Source: Pseudozobellia sp. WGM2
Lineage (GTDB): Bacteria > Bacteroidota > Bacteroidia > Flavobacteriales > Flavobacteriaceae
DNA: 64,000 nt
Assembly: GCF_017810075.1 (NCBI RefSeq)
Contig: NZ_JADNYK010000001.1
Location: forward strand, 372,001 to 436,000
Direction: 5' to 3'
This document shows positions 36,414-46,058 of this stretch, one piece after another. The position numbers were made by a program, and so were the translations under genes. The number at the start of each line of letters is the position of its first letter. Position 1 is the stretch's first letter. The notes beneath the pieces were generated by a model, which saw nothing but the letters and a program-made list of their open reading frames with translations, did no database searches and was not told where the DNA came from.

Positions 36414-36455
36414 CGACGAGCAAACTTCATCTTCAAAATATTTATCCTTGAAAAT

Positions 36456-37172
36456 CTAGCTGTTGAAATACTTGCTGTTCCAAATGGCCGGAGTAAAGTT
36501 CTTTCCCAGGGCAAAGCCATAAAAGATGACTACCGATGCCATACATTTGAACATGAAAAAGAAAATAATCCAAAATTGGGCGGTAGTACTATTCTTTGAA
36601 AACAAACCGTTTGGTACCATCAAAGTCATTAAGTAACTACAGAGTACGACGACCAAGGTTAGGTTGACCACACTTTTAAAAGGCCACATCAGTAGTTTTC
36701 TAAGAGGATGAAGGTCGTTTCCCCATTTGTGAATTAGATAAAAGTAATCATTGCCTATTGGAGCAAATAGCAATGGGTCATCTTTATCTTCTAGTTTGAA
36801 TAATTTGGAAGGGGCTAATATTTTCAACCCATCTATTGTTGTATCATGAGTTTTTTCAAGCCTTCTAATTTTAGAGATTGCCTCGGCAGGTATTTCTCCT
36901 TTAAAAAATGAAGAGTTTAAAAACCTCAAACGGTAATCGATGCAAATTTTTTGAATTTGGTCGATATGATAAATATTTTCGGTTTTCAGTATATCGAAAT
37001 CGAATTCATTTGATGTCTTAGGTACTCCATTGCTAATAGTATTTAAAATTCTTTCGCGTTCACTCTGATTAAGCTTCAAAATCTCCTCTATTTGCCGGAA
37101 TAAAGATGTTTTAGATGTAGTTCGATTCCGTTCTCGATTCAGTTTTTCCTGAATATTAGTTCTTCGTATCAT
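36456..37172 (-). CDS. Uncharacterised membrane protein
   Basis: A 238-residue protein without a recognised family. The first 165 residues are hydrophilic and basic or helical (N-terminus M-I-R-R-T-N-I-Q-E-K), and the last 70 hold two hydrophobic helices (T-L-V-V-V-L-C-S-Y-L and F-W-I-I-F-F-F-M-F-K), so it is tail-anchored in the membrane with the large domain on one side. Similar proteins recur in Flavobacteriia. It converges on the lipoprotein gene at 35283 and diverges from the fasciclin gene. Confidence 0.65.
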   Translation of the reverse strand: MIRRTNIQEKLNRERNRTTSKTSLFRQIEEILKLNQSERERILNTISNGVPKTSNEFDFDILKTENIYHIDQIQKICIDYRLRFLNSSFFKGEIPAEAISKIRRLEKTHDTTIDGLKILAPSKLFKLEDKDDPLLFAPIGNDYFYLIHKWGNDLHPLRKLLMWPFKSVVNLTLVVVLCSYLMTLMVPNGLFSKNSTTAQFWIIFFFMFKCMASVVIFYGFALGKNFTPAIWNSKYFNS

Positions 37173-37369
37173 TCTCTTGATTTAGCAATTCACTCAAATT
37201 TAACGAATTCTCAGAATGATTAGATTTCAATACTGAGCTCTAAGTGTTAACAAGTTGTTAAAAAACAAATAAAACCGTAGGTTTTTTTTGTTAATATTTT
37301 ACATTGATCGTAATTTGTCGGTAAGATTGACCGTTGGTCGGATCTATAACCAATTTTTAATCAATTTGC

Positions 37370-37915
37370 ATGAGGATTTCTTCCGCTTTGCTTTTTATAC
37401 TGATATTATTTTTTTCTTCCGAAGTAAGTGCTCAGAAGAAATCAACCATAGAGGCTAGAAAATCAATTGTTCGTTCTACGGCCATATCTGAAAATCATAA
37501 GACTTTATTAGCGGTAATGAAGGCTACCGATTTAGAAGAATTACTTGACCGATCCGGTCCATTTACAGTATTTGCTCCATCCGATTTAGCTTTTGAAAAT
37601 ATTACTGGTAAATCTGTAGATGATTTATTAAGCCCGGAAAACAAGAAAGAATTGAAAGCCCTTTTGACGTACCATATTGTAGCGGGAAAACTATCGGCCT
37701 CAAAAATTTTAAAAGCAATGTGCAGGGGCGGAGGTACCGCAACGTTTATGACCGTTCATGGTGATGACATAACCGCAACAATGAAAGGGCTCGATATTAT
37801 TTTAACTGATGGACAGGGTAATCAAGCGACAATTGTAGTTGCCGATTCTAACCAACGTAATGGTGTGATCCATGAAATAGATCAGGTCATTCAGCCCCGT
37901 GAGGTTAGGTCTTAA
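37370..37915 (+). CDS. Secreted fasciclin-domain protein
   Basis: A 181-residue exported protein: signal peptide (cleavage after V-S-A-Q near residue 22), then a single FAS1 (fasciclin) domain with the conserved segments G-P-F-T-V-F-A-P-S-D-L-A-F and L-L-T-Y-H-I-V-A-G. Bacterial FAS1 proteins are linked to adhesion; here exact role is unknown. The last codons overlap the pheT stop on the other strand. Upstream, TTTG-N20-TAATTTG (near 37288-37318) resembles a promoter but is one base short of consensus. Confidence 0.88.
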   Translation: MRISSALLFILILFFSSEVSAQKKSTIEARKSIVRSTAISENHKTLLAVMKATDLEELLDRSGPFTVFAPSDLAFENITGKSVDDLLSPENKKELKALLTYHIVAGKLSASKILKAMCRGGGTATFMTVHGDDITATMKGLDIILTDGQGNQATIVVADSNQRNGVIHEIDQVIQPREVRS

Positions 37916-40338
37916 CGTAATTCTGCACCAAGCTCTTCTTCAAGGCGTTTTTGCATCTTATTCATAATCTTATCAATTTGCTTGTCGGTCAACGTACGGT
38001 TAGCATCTTGTAGCGTAAAGCCGACAGCATAAGATTTTTTACCTTCAGGCAGATTCTTACCTGTATATACATCGAAAAGATTAATATGTTTTAGAAGTTT
38101 CCTTTCCGTTTTAAAACCAAGTTCATGAATTTCTTGAAAAGAGATATTATCGTCTAATAGCAGTGCAAAATCACGTTTAACTTCGGGGTGTTTTGGTATT
38201 TCGTTATAGGATATACTGTTCTTACTGGCAAGAGATATAACATTGTCCCAATTAAAATCAGCATACAACACTTCCTGCTTAATGCCCGATTCTTTCAACA
38301 AGTTTTTCTTTACGATACCGATAGTTACTAATGGCTTTGACTTTTGGGAAAGAGTTAAACCCTCAGCATATACCGAATCAATGACAGGTGATGGTCGCAA
38401 TTGAGAGATGCCTAATCGTTCAAGTATATTGAGTACAACAGACTTTAAATAAAAGAAGTCTATATTATTCTCGCTTCCAATCCAACTATCTCCATTACGG
38501 TTTCCGGTGACGAGAAGACTTAAGTGTTTATTTTCAGTTCTTTTAGAATCGTTCAGATGATAGGTCTTTCCAAATTCAAAGAATTTAAGATTTTGTTTTT
38601 TTCTGTTAATGTTATAGGACAATGCCTCTAAGCCCGAAAAAAGCATCGATTGTCTCATTACAGATAGGTCATTGCTTAAGGGGTTCAACATTTCTACCGG
38701 TTTACCAACTTGTTCAACTTCGAGCAGTGTAGCATATTTAGGTGAACTGAGACTATTGGTCATTATCTCATAAAAACCTAAAGAAGCCAGTTGATCACCA
38801 ATTTTCGATTGTAAATTATAATCGTCGAATTTTGAAACCGGAGCTATCGAAGCGTTTATTTTATTTTTAAAATTGATATTGTTGTAGCCATAGACCCTTA
38901 AGATTTCTTCTATCACATCAACTTCACGATGAACATCTACACGATATGAGGGAATGGAAAGACCAAGACCGGCTTCGGTAACACTTTTTACTTTTATATC
39001 TAAAGAAGCCAAAATTGATTTTATGGTATCTTGAGAGATTTCTTGACCAATTAGAGAGTAAGTCTTTTCAAAGGTTAAAAAAACTTGGTGCTCTTCTATT
39101 TTTTTAGGATAGAAATCTTCTATATCAGAAGTAATATCTCCCCCAGCAATTTCTTTGATTAAAAGGGCTGCCCTTTTCAGTGCATACTCAACATATTCAA
39201 TATCGATTCCTCTCTCGAAACGGAACGAGGCATCTGTATTCAAACCGTGTCTTTTAGCAGTTTTACGGATATTAACGGGGTCAAAATAGGCACTTTCTAA
39301 AAATATAGAGGTGGTAGACTCTGTTACTCCAGTATTAATACCGCCGAAAATACCTGCCAGGCACATCGGTTTCTCAGAGTCACAAATCATTAAATCATCT
39401 TCGTGTAATTCTCTCTCATGACCGTCAAGAGTCATAAATTTTGTACCCGCTGGCAATGTTTTTACCTTAATTTTCTTACCATGAATACGGTCTGCATCGA
39501 ACGCATGTAGGGGCTGGCCAAGCTCGTGTAATACGTAGTTCGTGGCATCGACCACATTATTAATGGGTTTTAGACCAATGGCCAACAACCTGTTTTTTAA
39601 CCAATCAGGTGATGGTTGCACAATGAGATTGCTCATGGTCACCCCGCAATATCGGGGTGCCAATTTACTATCTTCCACTTCGACCAACATTTTCAATGAG
39701 CGATTATCAACATTAAAATTGCTAACCGATGGTGTGATTAGTTCTTTGTTTATCTCTTTTTGTACCAGACCGGCTTTCAAATCTCTTGCTACCCCGTAGT
39801 GGCTCATCGCATCGGCACGATTGGGAGTGAGGCCAATGTCAAAAACTTGATCATTTTCTATAGTAAAGACTTCTGAGCATAGGGTGCCAGGTTTGAGTCT
39901 TTCGTTAAGAACCATAATACCGTCGTGACTGCTACCAAGACCTAACTCGTCTTCTGCACAAATCATACCTTCGCTAACTTCACCACGAATTTTCCCTTTT
40001 TTTATTTTCCAAGCTTCACCCTCTGGGGTGTAGAGGGTAGTGCCTATGGTGGCCACTGGTACTTTTTGACCAGTTGCAACATTTGGTGCACCACAAACTA
40101 TTTGAAGAGGGGTATCTGTTCCAATAGCGACTGTAGTTACTTTCAATTTGTCGGCATTGGGGTGTTTTTCACAGGTTAAAACTTCGCCCACCACAATACC
40201 ATTCAAGCCACCTTTTACAGATTCAAAGTTGCTAATACCCTCAACTTCAAGACCTAAGTCGGTAAGAAGTTCTGCGGTTTTGTCAGCTTCCCAGTCAAGC
40301 TTTAAAAATTGTTTCAACCAATTGTACGAAATCTGCAT
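37912..40338 (-). CDS. pheT: Phenylalanine-tRNA ligase beta subunit
   Basis: Beta chain of the (alpha-beta)2 phenylalanyl-tRNA synthetase. The 808-residue protein has the N-terminal tRNA-binding OB domain (about 40-155), B3/B4 editing domain, B5 domain and the C-terminal ferredoxin-fold anticodon-binding domain (about 715-808, with K-R-D-F-A-L-L-L-D near its start). Normal length. pheS is not adjacent, as usual in Flavobacteriia. Its stop overlaps that of the convergent fasciclin gene. Confidence 0.97.
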   Translation of the reverse strand: MQISYNWLKQFLKLDWEADKTAELLTDLGLEVEGISNFESVKGGLNGIVVGEVLTCEKHPNADKLKVTTVAIGTDTPLQIVCGAPNVATGQKVPVATIGTTLYTPEGEAWKIKKGKIRGEVSEGMICAEDELGLGSSHDGIMVLNERLKPGTLCSEVFTIENDQVFDIGLTPNRADAMSHYGVARDLKAGLVQKEINKELITPSVSNFNVDNRSLKMLVEVEDSKLAPRYCGVTMSNLIVQPSPDWLKNRLLAIGLKPINNVVDATNYVLHELGQPLHAFDADRIHGKKIKVKTLPAGTKFMTLDGHERELHEDDLMICDSEKPMCLAGIFGGINTGVTESTTSIFLESAYFDPVNIRKTAKRHGLNTDASFRFERGIDIEYVEYALKRAALLIKEIAGGDITSDIEDFYPKKIEEHQVFLTFEKTYSLIGQEISQDTIKSILASLDIKVKSVTEAGLGLSIPSYRVDVHREVDVIEEILRVYGYNNINFKNKINASIAPVSKFDDYNLQSKIGDQLASLGFYEIMTNSLSSPKYATLLEVEQVGKPVEMLNPLSNDLSVMRQSMLFSGLEALSYNINRKKQNLKFFEFGKTYHLNDSKRTENKHLSLLVTGNRNGDSWIGSENNIDFFYLKSVVLNILERLGISQLRPSPVIDSVYAEGLTLSQKSKPLVTIGIVKKNLLKESGIKQEVLYADFNWDNVISLASKNSISYNEIPKHPEVKRDFALLLDDNISFQEIHELGFKTERKLLKHINLFDVYTGKNLPEGKKSYAVGFTLQDANRTLTDKQIDKIMNKMQKRLEEELGAELR

Positions 40339-40471
40339 GCGCTATTTTTAGTGGCCGCTAAGATAAAACAATGCGCTAAGACATTCAATAACCTTTTGGG
40401 CCGAATTCTTCTATTTTTTGAATAAAGATTTAGAGGAGAGAATCTATTTATTTTCGAATAATATGCTTAAA

Positions 40472-41590
40472 CTAAATTATGGTCGATTTACCTAAACCTA
40501 TATTCTCATCATTAATGTTGAGAATCTCATCAGAATCAACAATATGCTCAGAAATAAAATCACCTACGTAATCAGTACCGTATTTACTGCTTCCCAAGAC
40601 ATCTGGGGTTACCACATTTTTGACAAAAGATTCATGTACTGCCGATACAATTGAATTCGCTTCCTCATCAAGCCCGTAATGCTGTAACAACATGGCCGTG
40701 CTTAATATAGAAGCGACTGGGTTGGCAATATTCTTTCCCTTCGCCTGCGGATAAGAACCATGAAAAGGTTCGAACATGGCGTTATCGACACCGATAGAAG
40801 CTGAGGGCAATAAACCTACTGAACCGATAATAACGCTACCTTGGTCAGAAAGAATGTCTCCGAACATATTATCGGTCAAAATAACATCGAACTGTGAGGG
40901 TTTTAACATCATTTGAACCGCGGCATTATCAATAAACATAGTTTGAAGCTCGACATCAGGGTAAGACTTGCTTATTTCTGTAACGGTCTTACGCCAGAGA
41001 CGTGATGATTCCAATACATTGGCTTTATCTACAAGGGTTAATTTCTTTTTTCTTTTTTTGGCCGCTTTAAACGCCAGGTGCGCGACCCTACTAATTTCTT
41101 GCTCTGTATATTCACATACATCAGAGGCTCGAGTTCCATCTTCACTGATGCTTTTTTGTCCAAAATATATTCCTCCGGTCAATTCTCGAAAAATCACCAT
41201 ATCGGTCCCGCGTACAATATGTTCTTTAAGGGGTGAATTTTTTATAAGCGAATTGAACATTTTCACCGGCCTTATGTTGGCAAAAAGTCCCAATTCTTTT
41301 CTCAATCTCAACAGACCTTGTTCGGGCCTAACTTTAGCTTCAGGGTTATTGTCATACTCTAAACCCCCAATTGCACCGAATAGAATAGCATCTGCCTCCC
41401 GGCATAGCTTTAAAGTGGCATCGGGTAGGGGTTTACCGGTATCAGTAATTGCAATGGCGCCCACAGAGGCTTCTATATACTCGAAGTTGTGATTGAAGGT
41501 TTCTTCGATCGCCTTTAAACATTTCACCGATTGGGCTAGAACTTCAGGCCCAATACCATCTCCACCAAGAAGAGCGATTTTTAACTGCAT
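40472..41590 (-). CDS. leuB: 3-isopropylmalate dehydrogenase
   Basis: NAD-dependent oxidative decarboxylase of the leucine pathway, converting 3-isopropylmalate to 2-oxoisocaproate. The 372-residue protein has the family N-terminus (L-L-G-G-D-G-I-G-P-E-V), R-P-E-Q-G-L-L-R-L-R substrate-binding segment, the L-T-D-N-M-F-G-D-I-L-S-D metal motif and the E-P-F-H-G-S NAD motif near residue 275. It follows leuA after 150 bases on the same strand; leuC and leuD are not in the window. A 15-base stem-loop lies in the gap. Confidence 0.96.
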   Translation of the reverse strand: MQLKIALLGGDGIGPEVLAQSVKCLKAIEETFNHNFEYIEASVGAIAITDTGKPLPDATLKLCREADAILFGAIGGLEYDNNPEAKVRPEQGLLRLRKELGLFANIRPVKMFNSLIKNSPLKEHIVRGTDMVIFRELTGGIYFGQKSISEDGTRASDVCEYTEQEISRVAHLAFKAAKKRKKKLTLVDKANVLESSRLWRKTVTEISKSYPDVELQTMFIDNAAVQMMLKPSQFDVILTDNMFGDILSDQGSVIIGSVGLLPSASIGVDNAMFEPFHGSYPQAKGKNIANPVASILSTAMLLQHYGLDEEANSIVSAVHESFVKNVVTPDVLGSSKYGTDYVGDFISEHIVDSDEILNINDENIGLGKSTII

Positions 41591-41636
41591 ACAGATACAT
41601 TTTGACTGTTTGCCGCAAATAATTCATAAGCTTGCA

Positions 41637-41682
41637 AACAAAATTTCTAACATAGCAAGTGGCTAAGGTTAAAAATTTTGTT
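41637..41682. other. Long imperfect stem-loop between leuA and leuB
   Basis: AACAAAATTTCTAAC (41637-41651) pairs with GTTAAAAATTTTGTT (41668-41682) at 14 of 15 positions around a 16-base loop. It is transcribed in the leuA-leuB direction. It may be a terminator-like or regulatory hairpin, but there is no T-run just after it. Confidence 0.45.
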
Positions 41683-41740
41683 GACATTTCAGAGAAATGA
41701 AAAGGAAATTTGTTGTTTGTTCAGAAAAGATTAAAATCCA

Positions 41741-42913
41741 CTAAGAAACACCTACTATGTTTAAGTTAGCTGCCTTCATGATTTTTGGAATATCCTCATC
41801 TGTAATTTCTTTGTGCAAATCGGCAAATTTCAAGAATTCTTGATAGGCATGGTCAAGTTGAATTTTGGTCAATTCAAAGCCCACAATTTTTGCACGATAC
41901 GCTAAAGCAGCCCTGCCACTTCTAGCGGTAAGAACAATTGACGATTCATTTACACCTACATCGGCAGGGTCAATAATTTCGTAAGTTTCCCTATTTTTAA
42001 TTACCCCGTCTTGATGAATGCCTGAGCTATGGGCAAAAGCATTGGCCCCAACGATGGCTTTATTGGGCTGAACCATCATTCCCATTTTTTGAGAAACCAT
42101 TTGGCTGGTATCGTATAACAGTTTACTGTTAATGTTTGTATCAAGATTTAAGCTTGGGTGTTGGCGTAATATCATCACCACTTCCTCTAAAGAGGTATTA
42201 CCTGCGCGCTCTCCAATACCATTAATGGTGCATTCAATCTGTCTGGCACCGTTGATGACACCGGCAATCGAATTTGCCGTTGCCAGACCTAGGTCGTTGT
42301 GACAATGACATGAAAGTGTAGCCTTATGAATGCCTTTTACGTTTTCCTTAAGATATTTAATTTTCGCACCATATTCTTCCGGTAGGCAATAACCTGTCGT
42401 ATCGGGAATATTCAATACTGTGGCTCCGGCTTTAACTACCGCCTCACAAACTTTGGCCAAGAATTCATTATCGGTTCGACCTGCATCTTCGGCATAGAAC
42501 TCAACATCTTCAACAAATGTTTTTGCATAGCTAACGGCACTAACGGCCCTTTCGATTATTGCATCTCTATTCGAATTGAACTTAAATTTTATATGCGAAT
42601 CGGAAGTTCCTATACCCGTGTGTATTCTTGGTTTTTTTGCTGTTTTAAGAGCTTCGGCAGCTACTTCGATATCTTTTTTTACCGCACGGGTAAGTCCGCA
42701 AACCGTAGCATTTTTTACCAAATCGGATATTTCGGCAACAGATTTAAAGTCTCCGGGACTTGAAATAGGAAATCCCGCCTCAATAATATCCACACCCAAA
42801 TGATCCAGTCGTTCCGCAATGACCAATTTTTGCTCGGCGTCTAATTTACAGCCGGGCACCTGTTCGCCATCTCGAAGTGTAGTGTCAAAAATCTGTACCT
42901 TATCTTTACTCAT
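41741..42913 (-). CDS. leuA: 2-isopropylmalate synthase, short form
   Basis: Condenses acetyl-CoA with 2-oxoisovalerate as the first committed step of leucine synthesis. The 390-residue protein contains the TIM-barrel catalytic domain (R-D-G-E-Q-V-P-G at 14-21, C-H-C-H-N-D-L-G metal motif in the middle) and the short subdomains after it (A-R-S-G-R-A-A-L), but stops before the C-terminal leucine-binding regulatory domain that long LeuA proteins of about 510-560 residues carry. Homocitrate synthase and related enzymes share this short layout, but adjacency to leuB favours leuA. An 18-base dyad lies 44-61 bases upstream. Confidence 0.88.
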   Translation of the reverse strand: MSKDKVQIFDTTLRDGEQVPGCKLDAEQKLVIAERLDHLGVDIIEAGFPISSPGDFKSVAEISDLVKNATVCGLTRAVKKDIEVAAEALKTAKKPRIHTGIGTSDSHIKFKFNSNRDAIIERAVSAVSYAKTFVEDVEFYAEDAGRTDNEFLAKVCEAVVKAGATVLNIPDTTGYCLPEEYGAKIKYLKENVKGIHKATLSCHCHNDLGLATANSIAGVINGARQIECTINGIGERAGNTSLEEVVMILRQHPSLNLDTNINSKLLYDTSQMVSQKMGMMVQPNKAIVGANAFAHSSGIHQDGVIKNRETYEIIDPADVGVNESSIVLTARSGRAALAYRAKIVGFELTKIQLDHAYQEFLKFADLHKEITDEDIPKIMKAANLNIVGVS

Positions 42914-42956
42914 TATATTTATGTAGTTTAGCTAACCAATACGAATATATAACCAT

Positions 42957-42974
42957 TTAGGTGAAAACACCTAA
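42957..42974. promoter_or_regulatory. Dyad upstream of leuA
   Basis: TTAGGTG-AAAA-CACCTAA, a perfect 18-base inverted repeat in the gap between leuA (minus) and the helical protein gene (plus), 44-61 bases before the leuA start. Candidate operator for a leucine or one-component regulator; no T-run, so not an obvious terminator. Confidence 0.45.
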
Positions 42975-43060
42975 GGGTGAACAAGAATAGTACAACGTTA
43001 AATTAGTTTTTCAGTAGATTAATTTACTGAATTACAGAACATTAAACCATACTTTTTACG

Positions 43061-44605
43061 ATGACAAATGTGCACAGAGATGCTTTGTTCGTGCTCGTTA
43101 AATCGCTATCGAAATCAGAAAAACGTCAATTCAAGTTGTATGTTGGTCGATTAGGGGTAAATACCGATGCCAAATTTCTAGCACTCTTTAATTTGCTTGA
43201 CCGCTTAAGAAAATATGACGAAAAGACCATTCTTGAATCAGGCATTGTAAAAAAAGCGCAACTGTCAAATCTTAAGGCTCATCTATACAAGCAAATTTTG
43301 GTCAGTCTTAGACTTAATCCTGTAAATCAAACTATTCGAGTACAGATTCGAGAGCAATTAGATTTTGCCACCATCCTTTATCAAAAAGGGTTGTACAAGC
43401 AGAGTCTCAAGATTCTGGATAAGGCTAAGTCCACGGCGATAGAAAATGAGGAAAAAAACATAGCCTACGAAATTGTAGAGCTTGAAAAAATTATTGAAAC
43501 CCAGTACATTACGCGTAGTATACCCGATAGGGCCAATGAATTGGCCGTTCAGGCCAAAGAACTCTCGGCCCAAAATGTGATGACAAGTAAGTTATCAAAC
43601 CTATCACTACAACTTTATGGTATTATGTTGAAGGTAGGGTATGTACGCAGCGATGAAGACTACCAAAGGGTCAAAGAATATTTTGATAGACATCTTCCCA
43701 AACATAGAATAGAAATGTTGGGTTTTAGGGAAAAACTTTGGTTGTACAAGGCGCATCTTTGGTATAGCTTTTTAATTCAAGATTTTTTGTCTACCTATAA
43801 GTATGCCAGTAAATGGGTCGATTTGTTCTATGAACATGAAGAACAAATAGCATTGAACCCAGTTTTCTTTCTGAAGGGCAATCATTACTTGTTAGAATCT
43901 CTCTTTTATGTAAAATATAGTTCTCAGTTTAGAACAACCCTTGAACGTTTAGAGGAAGTTGTGGGGAGTAAAAATTTCCCTAAAAATGATAATATCGCAT
44001 CGTTGGCATTCTTATATATTAATGCCAATAAATTGAATCTTCATTTTCTAGAGGGAAACTTTCAACAGGGTCTTTATCTAGTTAAAATTGTAGAGTACGG
44101 CATTAACAAGCACAAAGACCGTATCGATGCACACCATATTATGGTACTGTACTATAAAATTGCTTGTTTGTACTTCGGAATCGGAGATAATAAAACCTGT
44201 ATCCAATATCTTAAAAAAATCATCAATAATAAAAACCTCAAGATGCGCGAAGATTTAATGTGCTTCGCGAGAGTATTAAGTTTGGTGGCCCATTACGAGG
44301 CTGGTATGGACTATCATTTAGAGATCCAATTGAAAAGCACCTATAAGTTTCTTTTAAAGATGGATGATTTACATGCCGTTCAGCAAGAGATGATCAAGTT
44401 TTTACGAAATCTAGGAAATATTTACCCTAATGAACTGAGAAACGAGTTCCAAAAATTGCATACCGAACTGAAGAAATACGAAGACCACCCTTATGAAAAA
44501 AGAGCCTTTTTATATCTTGATATTATTTCATGGTTAGAAAGTCATTTAGAAAACCGACCGGTAGCCGAAATTATTCGTGAGAAAGCTCTAGCCGTTAGAA
44601 GATAG
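43061..44605 (+). CDS. Uncharacterised helical (TPR-like) protein
   Basis: A 514-residue cytoplasmic protein without signal or membrane segments. The sequence is almost all helical, with pairs of helices recalling tetratricopeptide-type repeats (for example I-L-Y-Q-K-G-L-Y-K-Q-S-L-K-I-L-D-K-A-K). Family not recognised, though similar proteins are widespread in Bacteroidota. It is divergent from leuA and 8 bases upstream of the EamA transporter gene on the same strand, so the latter may be co-expressed. Confidence 0.65.
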   Translation: MTNVHRDALFVLVKSLSKSEKRQFKLYVGRLGVNTDAKFLALFNLLDRLRKYDEKTILESGIVKKAQLSNLKAHLYKQILVSLRLNPVNQTIRVQIREQLDFATILYQKGLYKQSLKILDKAKSTAIENEEKNIAYEIVELEKIIETQYITRSIPDRANELAVQAKELSAQNVMTSKLSNLSLQLYGIMLKVGYVRSDEDYQRVKEYFDRHLPKHRIEMLGFREKLWLYKAHLWYSFLIQDFLSTYKYASKWVDLFYEHEEQIALNPVFFLKGNHYLLESLFYVKYSSQFRTTLERLEEVVGSKNFPKNDNIASLAFLYINANKLNLHFLEGNFQQGLYLVKIVEYGINKHKDRIDAHHIMVLYYKIACLYFGIGDNKTCIQYLKKIINNKNLKMREDLMCFARVLSLVAHYEAGMDYHLEIQLKSTYKFLLKMDDLHAVQQEMIKFLRNLGNIYPNELRNEFQKLHTELKKYEDHPYEKRAFLYLDIISWLESHLENRPVAEIIREKALAVRR

Positions 44606-44613
44606 CCCTTTAA

Positions 44614-45471
44614 ATGACCGAACGGAACCACACCCGTAATTTTCTAGAAATAAACTTGGCCATGCTTTTTTTGAGCACTTCTGGGCCTTTTGGTAAATTC
44701 ATCGTACTACCAGCTCCTTTGACCATTGAAATGCGAGCGCTTCTTGCCTTTATATTTCTGGCCATTTACTGTAAACTAAGAGGAATTTCCTTGAATTTGA
44801 ACAGTCGAGACCGTTGGCCCATTTTTATATGCTGTCTTTTGATGGGAGTGCATTTGGTGAGCTATTTTCATGCCTTACAATTATCAAATGTAGCCATTGG
44901 TATGCTATCACTATTTACATACCCGGTCATGACGGCCTTTCTCGAACCTTTATTTCTAAAAACTAAATTTCAAAAACTTCACTTACTGCTCGGCTTGATG
45001 GTTCTCATTGGTATTTATCTTTTGGTTCCTGATTTCAGTTTAGAAAATTCCAGTACGGTCGCTATTGGTTTTGGTCTCTTTTCCGCGTTCACTTATGCCA
45101 TTAGAAATTTGATTTTGAAGACCAAAGTTGATAAATACGAAGGTTCTGTTTTAATGACCTATCAAATGGGAGTGGTAGCAGCCTTACTGATTCCGACCTT
45201 CTTTTTTTATAATATTGAAGAAGTTGTTCAATTCACTCCTGCTTTACTAGGTTTAGCATTGATCACCACAGTAATCGGGCATTCAATGTTTATCAACTGT
45301 TTCAAATATTTTTCATTGACCACTGTAAGTATATTAAGTTGCATACAGCCGGTCTATGGTATTATTATTGGCGCGATTTTTCTTTCTGAAATGCCAGGTT
45401 GGTCGACTGTAATCGGCGGTTGCTTGATATTGGCATCGGTTGTTCTTGAAAGCCGCAGGTCTTACCGATAA
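44614..45471 (+). CDS. DMT-superfamily (EamA) transporter
   Basis: Inner-membrane carrier of 285 residues with two five-helix EamA repeats (first ending near V-P-D-F-S about residue 138, second starting at T-V-A-I-G-F-G), the layout of drug/metabolite transporters. Substrate unknown; members export amino acids, nucleosides or drugs. It starts 8 bases after the helical protein gene. Convergent with the DUF4252 gene. Confidence 0.88.
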   Translation: MTERNHTRNFLEINLAMLFLSTSGPFGKFIVLPAPLTIEMRALLAFIFLAIYCKLRGISLNLNSRDRWPIFICCLLMGVHLVSYFHALQLSNVAIGMLSLFTYPVMTAFLEPLFLKTKFQKLHLLLGLMVLIGIYLLVPDFSLENSSTVAIGFGLFSAFTYAIRNLILKTKVDKYEGSVLMTYQMGVVAALLIPTFFFYNIEEVVQFTPALLGLALITTVIGHSMFINCFKYFSLTTVSILSCIQPVYGIIIGAIFLSEMPGWSTVIGGCLILASVVLESRRSYR

Positions 45472-45476
45472 TATAT

Positions 45477-46025
45477 TTACTGATTACTATTAATTTCTTC
45501 GGAAGAAATACCGGGTGTGGCCCCCATGTTGTATTGGTTTATGAGTCCATTGCCTAATTTTTGAAATTCTTCATTTTGTGCCATCTGCCTAACCTTTACG
45601 GGGTCGAAGTTCCCATTAAAATAAAGAAAAGAACCATTGAGGTTATTGTTGTTGTAAATAAGAATTTCCTTTACAGCGTCTCTTTTTTCCCTTATGCTAA
45701 CAATATTCCTTTTCAAGTTATCATTCTTCCTATAAACTTCAATGAAAGAACTTCCAGTAATACCGTTCATTTGCTTGTTCAAAAATTGGGTGCGTTCGGC
45801 AGTTGCGCTAGGAAATTGCATATAGCGTAAATCTTTTGTATTGCCCACCAACGATTTCATTTCAGGAGAAATATTACCGATCATTGATAGCATAAATCGA
45901 GGTACTCTTATAGCCGTTACTTGATCATCTTCTTTATGTGCATTATAAAATGTATCTATAGAATTATAAGTGCCACAGCTGCAGAATAGAACAAGGCAGA
46001 AAATGAAAATTATTCTTTTGATCAT
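45477..46025 (-). CDS. DUF4252 lipoprotein
   Basis: A 182-residue envelope lipoprotein (lipobox L-F-C-S-C near residue 13) of the DUF4252 family, which is confined to Bacteroidota and has no known function. The region after the signal (F-Y-N-A-H-K-E-D-D-Q and the I-L-I-Y-N-N-N-N segment) follows that family; the Gln/Asn-rich C-terminus is variable. It ends the panB-lspA-rluA run, 33 bases after rluA. Confidence 0.78.
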   Translation of the reverse strand: MIKRIIFIFCLVLFCSCGTYNSIDTFYNAHKEDDQVTAIRVPRFMLSMIGNISPEMKSLVGNTKDLRYMQFPSATAERTQFLNKQMNGITGSSFIEVYRKNDNLKRNIVSIREKRDAVKEILIYNNNNLNGSFLYFNGNFDPVKVRQMAQNEEFQKLGNGLINQYNMGATPGISSEEINSNQ

Positions 46026-46058
46026 GGTGTAGTGTTTTGTATGTTAAATATAAAGTAT

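Noticed and set aside
40968-41492. 174-residue ORF on the plus strand
   Set aside because: Antisense to leuB, no domain.
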